Shown here piece by piece: positions 53,700 through 62,002 of a stretch of 64,000 nucleotides of DNA (the first letter of the stretch is position 1; every line of letters begins with the position of its first letter). A program made the translations under genes and the position numbers. Where the stretch lies: positions 186,001-250,000 of the forward strand of contig JACKEC010000018.1 in NCBI GenBank assembly GCA_020633195.1, written 5' to 3'. The DNA is from Sandaracinaceae bacterium. Its GTDB lineage: Bacteria > Myxococcota_A > Polyangia > Polyangiales > Sandaracinaceae. The notes beneath the pieces are model-generated. The model was not told where the DNA came from. It saw nothing but the letters and a program-made list of their open reading frames with translations, and ran no database searches.

Positions 53700-54235
53700 G
53701 CGCGCGCCTGCGCAGCAGGGCTGCACCAGCGTCCCGGCGTGAAGCTCGGCGGCGTCGAGGTCGGTGCGCATCGCCGCCTTCCAGCGTCCCTCGACCCGGC
53801 GCGTGTCGAGCGACGTCGCGCCTCGATCTGCGCTTCACGACGGCGTCGACCTTCGTCGCCGTACTTCTTGCCGAGCGCTTCGACGTCGTGATCCTCGACG
53901 GCAGCGCGATCCCGTCCCCCGGCAGCGGCCTCTTCGGCAAGCGCCCGAGAAGTCCGACGCGTCCTCGTCCCACCGGCGTCTTCGCCCTCCAGAGCGAGTC
54001 ACGCACCGTCGACGAAGGCCCTGTTCTTCGCCCGTCCAGGGCGGCTGCGCGACGTCTTCGATCACGCCCGCGGTGGCCTTCGCGCCGTGTACCGCTCGGC
54101 CGCGCTCTGGACGTGATGGCGAGCGCCGTCTCGCTGCCCGGCGGGCGTAGATCTTCGCACCCAGCGCGCCGGGTCGACGCGGACGCGCACGTCCACCGGG
54201 CGGCGTTCGACGCGCCCTTCGTGAGCGCGACATCG
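53700..54235 (+). pseudogene. Degenerate duplicate of speE 3' part
   Basis: Reads as an indel-rich copy of spermidine synthase from about 50500 to 51087: CTCGATCTGCGCTTC, GAGCGCTTCGACGTCGTGAT, GTCTTCGCCCTCCAGAGCGA and GTCCACCGGGCGGCGTTC are shared, but bases are lost or changed every 10-20 positions. Frames break repeatedly. The GGGDGG motif region is lost. It lies on the strand opposite the istA/istB remnants that flank it. Confidence 0.85.
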
Positions 54236-54442
54236 CAGGGGGCGCGCTCAAGACGTCGGCACCGCAGGCGGCCGAGCTGCGGGGAAACGCGTGCGCGACC
54301 TTTCGCGATGTGAGGTCGGGTGGACCGTGGACTCCCCGAGCCCAGCGCGGGACGTCGAAGGGAGACGTCGGCGCCGGCGCGCGAGGCGGGCGCTCCTGCT
54401 GCTCTGGGGACGGATCGAACTTTTGAACTTTCGCTGGGCGAG
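54236..54442. repeat. Degenerate palindromic-repeat segment
   Basis: Corresponds to 51090-51270 after speE (GGACTCCCCGAGC, GCGCGCGAGGCGGG, GGACGGATCGAACTTTTGAA), with indels. The hairpin arms are partly lost. No gene. Confidence 0.75.
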
Positions 54443-54890
54443 CCGTGGAGGCGCGTGCCTCGCCGAGCTCAGGCACCACTCGGCGCGCGCGATCGGCGTG
54501 CGCATCGATGCTCGCGAAGTCCTCGCCCGCGAAGCAGCTCTGGCACGGACGTAGGGACACCTGATTCTCGACGCGTGGCTTGCCCTGCGGATCGCGGACA
54601 CGCGTCGGGTCGACGAAGAGGCCCGCGCGCCGCCTACGACGGAACTCGGCGAAGGCGCCGTCGGCGCGCGCGCGGCGTCTGCGGGTCCGCCTTCGCGACC
54701 ACGGGCTTGAGATTGTCGACGACGAACGGTGCGGAGGCACTCCGCGGAAGATGCGCCAGGCCGCGTCCAGACCCTCGCAAACGGCCTCCACGGCTCGTGC
54801 ACGAAGGTCGTGCCACGTGCTCGGCTCGCTGAACGCCAGCGTCACGATCAGCGCGTGCTCGTCCTCATCTTGCCCGTCTCGGGGTCGCGC
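54443..54890 (-). pseudogene. istA: Broken istA (IS21-family transposase) fragment
   Basis: Fragment of the DDE integrase-like core and following part of IstA in several frames: HALIVTLAFSE, AVEAVCEGLDAAWRIFRGVP, FVVDNLKPVVAKADPQTPR, LFVDPTRVRDPQGKPRVENQV and CFAGEDFASIDAHADRA. Only about 450 bases remain of a gene usually near 1500, and frames change several times. It is on the same strand as, and upstream of, istB, as in intact IS21 elements, but the degenerate speE copy now separates them. Confidence 0.85.
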
Positions 54891-54966
54891 TCGCTCCCAT
54901 CCGCTCGCTCGTCGGCCTGCGCCTCGCGCGCCGGCGGCGCTCGTCGACGCCGTGCGATGCTCGGGC

Positions 54967-55473
54967 ATGCGCCGTCTCGTCCCGCCCTCGCGCTCGTCGA
55001 TCGCTCCCGGATCGCCTCGGCAGACGCGATCCCGGAGCAGCCGCGGCGTCTCGCTCGCCGGGTCATCAACGGCACCAGGTCATCTACTGCGACCCGACCA
55101 CCTGCACGGACGACTCGGGCTGCGAGGCGGTGAGGCGCGAGAGGCGCCGCTCTGCGTGGAAGCGGTGACGCGAAGCGTGTCGCGCAGCTTCGCCCCTGCC
55201 GGGCGACCCGATGCAGGAGGTCTCGTTCCGCGACGCGCGCTCGCTCAGCGTGCGCACCGGTGGATCCTGCCAAGGCGCCGCACAGTGCGAGGCTGGGCGC
55301 CGCTGCGTGCCGGCGGTCGAGCGCCCGTCGCGCGGCGGCGCCTGAGCCGAGCCTGAGCCCACAACGACCTCCGACGACGATCCTGGGGCGGCGGCTGCAC
55401 CGTCTCCGTCACCGGCGCAACACCCACGCTGGGCCATGGCTTCTTCTCGCTAATCGCAGTTCGGCGGCGCTGA
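54967..55473 (+). pseudogene. Degenerate copy of MYXO-CTERM Cys-rich gene
   Basis: An indel-rich copy of 51815-52336. The start ATG with RRLV, GCCTCGGCAGACGCGATCCC, the CTGCACGGACGACTCGGGCT block, GTGGAAGCGGTGACGCGAAG and the terminal GTTCGGCGGCGCTGA are all recognisable. Many losses are single bases in short G or C runs (for example CCCGGG to CCCGG and GGGCACC to GGCACC), so no long frame survives. Confidence 0.85.
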
Positions 55474-55740
55474 GAGCTCGACAATGAACCGATCGCGCGC
55501 CAGCGCGACCAATCGGCCGCTACGGCGAGCCGGGTTGCTGACCCGGTCCGCCCCCCACCGTTCAACCCGCATGGAGGCCGTGGTCCGCGCGAAGCGCGGC
55601 CCGGCCGACCGGCGCGCTCCGCGCGCCGTCCGGCGCGAAGCGCCGCCCCTCCGTCGTAGGCGCGAAGCGCCGGAGACGGAGGCCGAGGGGGAGAGCCGGT
55701 GCCGTAGGCGCCGGCTCGGGGGACCGGGGTCCCCCTGGGG
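55474..55740. repeat. Long direct repeat, copy B
   Basis: Essentially identical to 52337-52605 despite lying directly after the strongly degenerate segment 53700-55473. The sharp change from degenerate to identical at about 55470 is notable. No gene. Confidence 0.9.
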
Positions 55741-56260
55741 GACAGAACTCCCACGGACCCGCACGTGGCAAGCGTCCGCACCGTCCCACAACATCGGGGG
55801 CGAAGCCCCCGCCTCGCGCGCGAAGCGCGCGAGAAAACAACAGCTCGCGGAGTCCATGGACCGTCATTCTTGGCGACGCGAGAGCTCGATCGGTCCCATG
55901 ACTCCGACAGCGCAGCCCCCGCCTCGCGCGCGAAGCGCGCGAGAAAACAACAGCTCGCGGAGTCAGCGCGCCTCATCCTCGCCCAGCGAAAGTTCGAAAA
56001 GTTCGATCCGTCCCCAGAGCTCGGGGTCCCCTCGCCGTCCCCAGAGCTCGGGGTCCCCCACGGGCCCACACGTGGCCAGCGTCCGCACCGTCCCACAGCA
56101 TCGGGGGCGCAGCCGCCGCCTCGCGCGCGAAGCGCGCGAGAAAACGACAGCTCGCGGAGTCCGAGCCGCTCATCCATCGCCCGGCGAAAGTTCGAGAAGT
56201 TCGATCCGTCCCCAGAGCTCGACGCCCTCAGAGCTCAGGACGCCCTCGAGAGCCGAGCCC
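55741..56260. repeat. Palindromic repeat cluster, no gene
   Basis: Reverse-oriented versions of the 51088-51420 modules. GGGGGCGAAGCCCCC-type hairpins, CGCGCGCGAAGCGCGCGAG followed by AAAACAACAGCTCGCGGAGTC (three times), and CGAAAGTTCGA.AAGTTCGATCC blocks are repeated, with CCCCAGAGCTCGGGGTCCCC twice. The last unit ends about 60 bases before the stop of the PilZ-receiver gene on the minus strand and may contain its terminator. No gene. Confidence 0.88.
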
Positions 56261-57352
56261 TCAGCGGGCGCGCTCGTCCTGACGGCGCGCGTGCTCGAGC
56301 AAGGCCATTTGCACGATCACCTGCTCGTTCGCTTCCGGGAGATCCGCCTCCTCCATGTAGAAGCGGCCGTCCTCCATGTCGAGGACGAGCAGGAGGCGCT
56401 CGAGCAGCTCGGGCGGCGCGGCGGGGTCGGGGATGTGCACGCTCGTCACCACGCCCTGCCGCATCGCGATGCGGAGCGTCGTGCGCGAGGTCTGGATCGT
56501 GATGACGACGCTGCGCCGCTCGGCCTCGGCGAACGCGAGGAGCGAGGGCAAGGTCACCTGCCGCAGATCGCCCGTCATCGTCTTGCTGTCGCCGCCGTGG
56601 AGCACGCCCTCCCAGCGGGTCCGCGTCACGATGCGCAGCACGCGCGCGACGAGCTCGGCGCCCGCGAAGGGCTTCGCGATGTAGTCGTCCACCCCGCGCT
56701 GGTAGCCGTTGATGCGGTCCCGCTCCGAGTCGAGGCTGGTCAGGAACACGATCGGGATCTGCTTGGTCGCCTCGCGCGCGCGAAGCAGCCGCAGGAGCTG
56801 CCAGCCGTCCATGACCGGCATGGTCACGTCCGTCAGCACGATGTCCGGCGGGCGCTGCATCGCCTTGCCGAGCGCCTCGAGGCCGTTCTCCGCGGTCGTC
56901 ACGCGGTGCCCCGCGTCCTCCAGGGAGCGGGCGACGAGGTCGCGGTAGGCCTGCGAGTCGTCGACGACGAGCGCGTGGATCGGCGCCGGCCGCTCGTGCT
57001 CGCCCGAGCCGATCGTGTCCGCGAGGAAGCGCGCGATGCGCTCCGCGAGCGGGGTCACGTGGTCCTCGAGGAACTGCATGCCCATTCCCGGGCTGCGCCC
57101 CTGCTGGCGCGCGCTCTCCTCGTCGAGGACGTAGGCGACGCGCGCTGGCACGAGCGCGGGCTGCGCGCCGTCGGGGAGCTCGAGCGAGAGCTGGACCTGC
57201 GTCCCGGGCGGGAGCTGCTGGGTGGCGGTGACGTACAGGCCGCCCCGGCTCACGTCCTCGGTGTAGGCGGTGACGAGCTCCTCGATCGAGCGGAAGCGCA
57301 CCTTGATGCGCGCCGCGAAGCGATACGCTCGACGTCGATCGTCCTCGGACAT
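56261..57352 (-). CDS. PilZ-receiver-DUF4388 signalling protein
   Basis: 363 residues. N-terminal PilZ domain (about 5-105) with RRAYR and EDVSRGGLYV. A full receiver domain (about 120-245) follows with HALVVDDSQ, phosphoacceptor LTDVTMP, FLTS and AKPF. The C-terminal domain (about 250-363) is DUF4388/PATAN-like (GDLRQVTLPSLLAFAEAERRS, with GRFYMEEADLP). It should join c-di-GMP binding to phosphorelay input; partners are unknown. ATG 57352 (MSEDDRRRAYRF) fits a PilZ start. Confidence 0.88.
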   Translation of the reverse strand: MSEDDRRRAYRFAARIKVRFRSIEELVTAYTEDVSRGGLYVTATQQLPPGTQVQLSLELPDGAQPALVPARVAYVLDEESARQQGRSPGMGMQFLEDHVTPLAERIARFLADTIGSGEHERPAPIHALVVDDSQAYRDLVARSLEDAGHRVTTAENGLEALGKAMQRPPDIVLTDVTMPVMDGWQLLRLLRAREATKQIPIVFLTSLDSERDRINGYQRGVDDYIAKPFAGAELVARVLRIVTRTRWEGVLHGGDSKTMTGDLRQVTLPSLLAFAEAERRSVVITIQTSRTTLRIAMRQGVVTSVHIPDPAAPPELLERLLLVLDMEDGRFYMEEADLPEANEQVIVQMALLEHARRQDERAR

Positions 57353-57357
57353 TCCAG

Positions 57358-57376
57358 GACAGGCATTCTGCCTGTC
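57358..57376 (-). terminator. Perfect hairpin GACAGGCA-TTC-TGCCTGTC
   Basis: An 8-bp perfect stem with a TTC loop ends on the stop codon of the quinone oxidoreductase gene and just before the PilZ-receiver ATG. It may stop or attenuate transcription from the upstream gene, leaving the signalling gene under its own control or read-through. Confidence 0.6.
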
Positions 57377-58358
57377 ATCCCCAGCTGAGGACCAGCTTTC
57401 CGACCGTCTCGTTGCGCTCCATGCGGGCGTGGGCCTCGGCGACCTCGCGCATGGGGAGCACGGCGTCCACCACCGGGCGCAGCTCCCCGGACGCGAAGCG
57501 GGGGACCACGAGCCGCGAAAACCGCTGCGCGAGGGCCGCCTTCTCCTCCAGGGGCCGGGCCCGCAGGACCGAGCCGAAGACGCGCAGGCGCTTCGCCAGC
57601 AGGAGGCCCAGGGGCATCGGCGCCGCCACGCCACCGACGAGCCCGACGACCACCATGCGGCCGCGCGGCGCGAGCGCGCGGAGGTTCTCTTCCAGGTAGG
57701 CGCCGCCGACGAGGTCGAGGATCACGTCCACCCCGCCGACCGCCGCGCGGGCCGCGTCCGCGAACTTCCCGTCGGGGACGTGCAGCGGGGTGAACGGCGC
57801 GAGGCCGTCGATGCGCTCGAGCTTGTCCGCGGTCCGCGACGTCCCGAGCGCCCGCGCGCCCGCGCTCGCGGCGAGCTGGATCGCGGCGGTGCCGACGCCG
57901 CTCGCGACCGCGTGGACGAGCACGCGCTCCCCGGCGGCGAGCTCCGCTTGCTCGAACATCGCGTCGAACGCGGTCATGAACGCCTCGGGGATCGCCGCCG
58001 CCTGCTCGAGGGGCATCCCCTCCGGCACCGGGACGAGCTCGCGCTCGTGGACGCGCAGGAGCGTGGCCATTCCGCCGCCGCCGGTGATGCCCATGACCGG
58101 ATCGCCGACCGCTACCGACACGCCCTCGCCGCACACCGCGACACGTCCCGCGTACTCGAGCCCCGGGATGTCCAGCGGCGAGCCGGGGGGCGCCGGGTAC
58201 AGACCGCGGCGCTGGAGCAGGTCGGCGCGGTTGAGCGCGCTCGCGGCGACCTCGACGAGCACCTGACCCGGGCCGGGATCGGGCACCTCGACGTCGACGA
58301 GCTCGAGCACCTCGGGGCCACCGGGCGCTCGGATGCGGACGGCTCGCGCGCGGGCCAT
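57375..58358 (-). CDS. NAD(P)H quinone oxidoreductase, zinc-independent MDR family
   Basis: 327 residues of the medium-chain dehydrogenase/reductase superfamily, quinone oxidoreductase/PIG3 type: VDVPDPGPGQVLVEV-like start, ASALNRADLLQRRGLYP, HAVASGVGTAAIQLA (NADPH-binding Rossmann, about 146-160), LDLVGG and GRMVVVGLVGG. There are no structural zinc cysteines. It would reduce quinones or enoyl compounds. Its ATG overlaps the stop of the upstream aminotransferase (ATGA), so the two are coupled. Confidence 0.9.
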   Translation of the reverse strand: MARARAVRIRAPGGPEVLELVDVEVPDPGPGQVLVEVAASALNRADLLQRRGLYPAPPGSPLDIPGLEYAGRVAVCGEGVSVAVGDPVMGITGGGGMATLLRVHERELVPVPEGMPLEQAAAIPEAFMTAFDAMFEQAELAAGERVLVHAVASGVGTAAIQLAASAGARALGTSRTADKLERIDGLAPFTPLHVPDGKFADAARAAVGGVDVILDLVGGAYLEENLRALAPRGRMVVVGLVGGVAAPMPLGLLLAKRLRVFGSVLRARPLEEKAALAQRFSRLVVPRFASGELRPVVDAVLPMREVAEAHARMERNETVGKLVLSWG

Positions 58359-59650
58359 CAGGGCGCCTCGATCCAGCCAGCGATGGCCTCGATCGCGCTG
58401 ACCACGGGGCGGCAGTGCCGCTTGAGGAACGTGTGATCGAGCGGCTGCTCCTGCGGGATCACGTCCACCGCCTCGAGCGCCTTGGTGCCGTCGAAGTCGA
58501 CGTAGGCGAGCCGGCAGGTGAGCTCTGCGTCGGGTCGCCCGAAGTCCGAGCCCGGCAGCGTCGCGACGCCGACGTCCGAGAGCAGCCGCGCCGACAGGTC
58601 CCGCGCGCTGTGGATGCCGCGCTCGGCGAGCCGCTCGCGCAGCGGGCCGAAGTCCGCGAACAGATAGAACGCGCCGATCGGCTGCGGGCACTCGACGCCC
58701 GCGCCCCGGAGCTTGCGCGCGCACCAGCGCCCGAGCGCGCTGCAGATGCGCCGCGCGTTGACGAGGTAGCGCTCCATCACCTCGCCGCCCTCGAACGCGC
58801 GGACCGCCGCGTACTGGATCGGCGCGCTCGTGCCCGTGAAGGTCTCGGACGCGACCGCGCTCATCGAGTCGAGCAGCCCGCGCAGCCGCTCCGGGAACAC
58901 GAACGCGCCGAGCCGCCACCCGCCGGCGCCACACCACTTGCTCAGCCCGGTGCTGATGATCGTGCCCTCGGGGTAGTAGCGCGCGATCGAGACGTGCTTC
59001 CCCTTGTGGTGGAGCTCGGCGTAGATCTCGTCGGAGAGCACCAGCGCGTCGTGCTCCCGCGCGACCGCGGCGAGCGCCTTGAGCTGATCGATCTTCAGCG
59101 TCGCGCCGGTCGGGTTGTTCGGGTAGCTCAGGTGCACGAGCCGGGGCCGCGTCGACTCCTCCGAGAGGGCCGCGGCGAGCGCCTCGGGCGTGATCATGAA
59201 GTGGTCCTCGGGGCGCGTGTGGAGCCACCGCACGGGGCGACCGATGACCCGCGCCTGCGCCGCGTACGAGGTCCACGCGGGCGTGGGCACGATGACGTCG
59301 CCTCGGAACACCAGCTGGAGCAGGAACGCGAGCGGCTTGGCGCCGGGCCCCACGAGCACGTCCTCCGCGGTGCGATCGATGCCCGCCTTGCGCTCGGTGT
59401 AGTGGGCGATCGCGCGGCGCAGCTCGTAGAGGCCACGCACGGGCAGGTACTCCTTCTCGGCGGCGTGCGCGCGGAGCGCCTCCACCACGGGCGCGGGCAC
59501 CGGGAACGGCGACTGCCCGAGCCCGAGCCGGTAGATGCGGCGCCCCTCGGCGATCAGCGCGTGGCTGTGCTCGCTGATCGCGACGGTCGCCGAGTGGCGG
59601 AGGCCGCGCAGGTGCGAGTGGATGTACGTGTCGGGCGGTTTGCGCGCCAT
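58358..59650 (-). CDS. Class I/II PLP-dependent aminotransferase
   Basis: 430 residues of fold-type I aminotransferase. Motifs are LGLGQSPFPVP, LSYPNNPTG (about 172-180), LSDEIYAELHH and the PLP lysine in STGLSKWCGAGGWRLG (about 235), plus CRLAYVDFDG near the end (Arg that binds the substrate carboxylate). It may be the MtnE-type enzyme that transaminates 2-keto-4-methylthiobutyrate, given the adjacent mtnB-mtnD, but aspartate or other amino acids are equally possible. ATG 59650 lies 9 bases from the divergent mtnB start, so promoters must overlap the coding ends. Confidence 0.88.
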   Translation of the reverse strand: MARKPPDTYIHSHLRGLRHSATVAISEHSHALIAEGRRIYRLGLGQSPFPVPAPVVEALRAHAAEKEYLPVRGLYELRRAIAHYTERKAGIDRTAEDVLVGPGAKPLAFLLQLVFRGDVIVPTPAWTSYAAQARVIGRPVRWLHTRPEDHFMITPEALAAALSEESTRPRLVHLSYPNNPTGATLKIDQLKALAAVAREHDALVLSDEIYAELHHKGKHVSIARYYPEGTIISTGLSKWCGAGGWRLGAFVFPERLRGLLDSMSAVASETFTGTSAPIQYAAVRAFEGGEVMERYLVNARRICSALGRWCARKLRGAGVECPQPIGAFYLFADFGPLRERLAERGIHSARDLSARLLSDVGVATLPGSDFGRPDAELTCRLAYVDFDGTKALEAVDVIPQEQPLDHTFLKRHCRPVVSAIEAIAGWIEAP

Positions 59651-59659
59651 GGGGGGCGG

Positions 59660-60337
59660 ATGATAACCACCACGTCGGTGGAAGACCCGCGAGAGATCAT
59701 CTGCGAGCTGTGCCGGCACTTCTACGCGCTGGGCTGGGCCAGCGGCACCGGCGGCGGCGTCAGCCTGCGCGAGGGCGGCCGCGTGTACATGGCCCCGAGC
59801 GGCGTCCAGAAGGAGCGGCTGAAGCCCGAGGATCTGTTCGTCCTCGACGAGTCCGGCGAGGTGATCGAGGCGCCGGCGGACGATGCGCTCCGCGTGAGCG
59901 CGTGCGCCCCCCTCTTCTTCAACGCCTACCGCCTCCGCGACGCGGGCGCGGTGCTGCACAGCCACAGCATGAACGCGATGCTCGCGACGCTCTCGTCCGA
60001 GAGCGAGCTGCGCGTGACGCACCTCGAGATGATGAAGGGCATCGAGGGCATCGGTTACCACGACGACCTCGTCGTCCCGATCATCGAGAACACAGCGCAC
60101 GAGCGCGATCTCGCCGACACGATGGCCGCCGCGATCGAGGCCTACCCGCAGAGCCACGCGGTCCTCGTGCGGCGCCACGGCGTCTACGTGTGGGGCCGCG
60201 ACTGGGTGGCCGCCAAGACGCAGGCCGAGTGCTACGACTACGTCTTCGAGGCGGCGGTGCGCATGCGCCAGCTCGGCTTCGATCCGGCCGAGCGGCCGCG
60301 CATCGGGCCTCGCGATCCGTCCCGAACGACCCACTGA
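59660..60337 (+). CDS. mtnB: Methylthioribulose-1-phosphate dehydratase
   Basis: 225 residues of the class II aldolase fold. GWASGTGGGVSLREG binds phosphate near the N terminus. Zinc ligands are in HSHSMNAM (about 99-106) and RRHGVYVWG (about 170-178), with a catalytic Glu in THLEMMKGI. Step in methionine salvage: methylthioribulose-1-phosphate to diketo-methylthiopentyl phosphate. It is followed after 10 bases by mtnD on the same strand. A GGGGGGCGG run precedes ATG 59660. Confidence 0.93.
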   Translation: MITTTSVEDPREIICELCRHFYALGWASGTGGGVSLREGGRVYMAPSGVQKERLKPEDLFVLDESGEVIEAPADDALRVSACAPLFFNAYRLRDAGAVLHSHSMNAMLATLSSESELRVTHLEMMKGIEGIGYHDDLVVPIIENTAHERDLADTMAAAIEAYPQSHAVLVRRHGVYVWGRDWVAAKTQAECYDYVFEAAVRMRQLGFDPAERPRIGPRDPSRTTH

Positions 60338-60347
60338 GGGAGCCCCC

Positions 60348-60785
60348 ATGCACGCGCACTGGATCGAAGACGAGGCCGCGATCGACGTCGACACCCTGCG
60401 GAGCCACGGCGTCCACTACGAGCGGCTCGCCACCGAGCCCGCCGCGTTCCAGGCGCCGCTCGACGCGCTCAAGGGCGCGAACGGCTACGTGCACCAGGAC
60501 GAGGTCAGCCTCTCCGTGGCGACCCCGAACCTCGACGCTATCTGCGCGAAGTTCGTCGACGAGCACCTGCACACCGAGGACGAGGTCCGCTTCGTGCTCG
60601 AGGGCGAGGGCGTCTTCGACATCCGCAGCGGCGACGACCGGTGGATGCGCGTGACCGTCGAGGCGGGCGACCTCATCGTGGTCCCCAAGGACCGCTACCA
60701 CCGGTTCTTCCTGACCGATTCGAAGCAGATCCGCTGTGTCCGGCTCTTCCAGGACGCCAGCGGCTGGACGCCCGTGTATCGCTGA
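60348..60785 (+). CDS. mtnD: Acireductone dioxygenase
   Basis: 145 residues of the cupin fold. The metal-binding HxHxxxE is in EHLHTEDEVRF (about 71-81) and the later His in DRYHRFF (about 118). With Fe it makes the methionine precursor 2-keto-4-methylthiobutyrate; with Ni it makes methylthiopropionate. It is cotranscribed with mtnB. The phosphatase/enolase step between them (mtnC, or mtnW and mtnX) is not in the window. Confidence 0.95.
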   Translation: MHAHWIEDEAAIDVDTLRSHGVHYERLATEPAAFQAPLDALKGANGYVHQDEVSLSVATPNLDAICAKFVDEHLHTEDEVRFVLEGEGVFDIRSGDDRWMRVTVEAGDLIVVPKDRYHRFFLTDSKQIRCVRLFQDASGWTPVYR

Positions 60786-60825
60786 GGAAGGCGCGGGCGC
60801 GGCGCGGCGTACCACCGCATGAGCC

Positions 60826-61356
60826 ATGCCCTTCGGTCGGATCCGCATCCGCACGCTGCTCGATCACGAGCCGCTCCGCGCCCTCTACGGAGCCCGAGAG
60901 CCCTTCAGCTGGCCCGGCTCCGCCGACACGGTCCCCGTCAGCGCGTTCGTCAACGAGGCGGGGCCGCACTGGCACTACGTCGCCCTCGGCGCGCGCGACG
61001 CGCTCGGCCACGACCTGACCTTCCGGCTCGCCGCGACCTCCGTCGACGAAGCGGCCCCGCGCTGGCCGGTCGAGCTCCTGCGGCGGGTCACCGCGCACGC
61101 GCGCGGCTGCGAGAAGGCGATCGGCGACGGCTGGTACGTCTGCTTCGAGGAGCCCGTCGATCCCGAGGGCGCGCTCCGCTGCGTGGCGCTCGTGCCCGAC
61201 CCACAGCTCCCCGACGCGATGCAGGCGGTCGGCCTCCACGAGCGCGAGCTCGCCCTCGTCAGCGAGGACGGCTACCGCCGCTTCCTCGGCGCGCTCCGCG
61301 AGCGAGAGCCCCTGCTCGTGACGGCCCCGACGCGCGCGCCCGTGCTGGTGGACTGA
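60826..61356 (+). CDS. Suppressor-of-fused (SUFU) domain protein
   Basis: 176 residues. Resembles bacterial SUFU-domain proteins: VSAFVNEAGPHWHYVALG, GHDLTFRLAAT and PRWPVELLRRVTAHAR. In bacteria SUFU proteins are often immunity or scaffold proteins; a role here is unknown and no toxin gene is adjacent. It follows mtnD by 40 bases. A strong hairpin follows its stop. Confidence 0.82.
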   Translation: MPFGRIRIRTLLDHEPLRALYGAREPFSWPGSADTVPVSAFVNEAGPHWHYVALGARDALGHDLTFRLAATSVDEAAPRWPVELLRRVTAHARGCEKAIGDGWYVCFEEPVDPEGALRCVALVPDPQLPDAMQAVGLHERELALVSEDGYRRFLGALREREPLLVTAPTRAPVLVD

Positions 61357-61763
61357 TCGACGACGAGAGGGCCGCACCCGTGTTGGGTGCGACCCTCTCC
61401 GTGGATCGAAGCTCGCCGTTCAGACGCTCGGCTCGGGCCGCACACGCCGTAGCACTCGAAGGGCTCGGCGGGCCCGGAGCCCGCGGGGACGCGAGGGAAC
61501 GATCGGTCGCGGGGCGTCGTCCCCGGGTAGGTCGACGGCGGGGTCGGCGGGGTCGGCGCGGCCATCGCCTCGCAGACGCCGCCGTCGTCCTCGAACACGG
61601 TGCACTCCATCGTGAACGCCTGCTCGGCGGTCATCCCCGGCGGGCACGACTGCTCACGCACGAGGGGACCCGCCTCCACGTCGCACGCGCCGAGCGCGAG
61701 GCCGCCGACGAGGCAACACAGCGCCGAGGGGAAGACACGGTTCTTCTGCATTTGAATGCTCAT
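61272..61763 (-). CDS. Small lipoprotein, probably frameshifted at its 3' end
   Basis: As read, 163 residues. Signal peptide and lipobox (GGLALGAC, Cys about 27), then four cysteines (SCPPGMT, MECTVFEDDGGVC) and a Pro/Thr-rich stretch, ending with CYGVCGPS. The open frame then continues through the terminator hairpin and into the SUFU gene. Adding one G to the GGG run at 61435-61437 (+ strand) would give ...CYGVCGPEPSV and a stop at 61420, just before the hairpin. I therefore think the natural product ends at 61420 with about 115 residues. Role unknown. Confidence 0.7.
   Translation of the reverse strand: MSIQMQKNRVFPSALCCLVGGLALGACDVEAGPLVREQSCPPGMTAEQAFTMECTVFEDDGGVCEAMAAPTPPTPPSTYPGTTPRDRSFPRVPAGSGPAEPFECYGVCGPSRASERRASIHGEGRTQHGCGPLVVDQSTSTGARVGAVTSRGSRSRSAPRKRR
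61365..61399. terminator. Strong hairpin after SUFU gene
   Basis: A 15-bp stem (GAGAGGGCCGCACCC / GGGTGCGACCCTCTC, one C-A mismatch) with a 5-base loop, 8 bases past the SUFU stop. It would terminate the mtnB-mtnD-SUFU unit and probably the convergent lipoprotein gene. Confidence 0.8.
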
Positions 61764-62002
61764 TTCTTCGCTCCCATTGCGCGAACTGTTTCAGGCGAGC
61801 TGAAGCGTTCGGCGATCAACTGACCGACCACGAGCCCTGCCCGCGCTGCGCTGCTCGTCTTCCGAGCCGGCCGCGTCAGAGCTCGAGCGAGGAGGATTGC
61901 GAGGAGCGTGCCAAGGGGCGTCGCGCCTCCTCCGGCCGCAGGGCCGTGGTGGTGGTCAGCGCGTTGACCGGCGGGAGCCCCCGCCCGCTCGGACCGGCCC
62001 CG
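61764..62002. other. Intergenic region
   Basis: 239 bases between the small lipoprotein start and the stop of the DUF2568-like gene. It should hold the lipoprotein promoter; no gene, repeat or clear operator was seen. Confidence 0.5.

Noticed and set aside
60826..61356. SUFU protein as part of a toxin-immunity pair
   Set aside because: No toxin-like gene is adjacent; it follows methionine-salvage genes.
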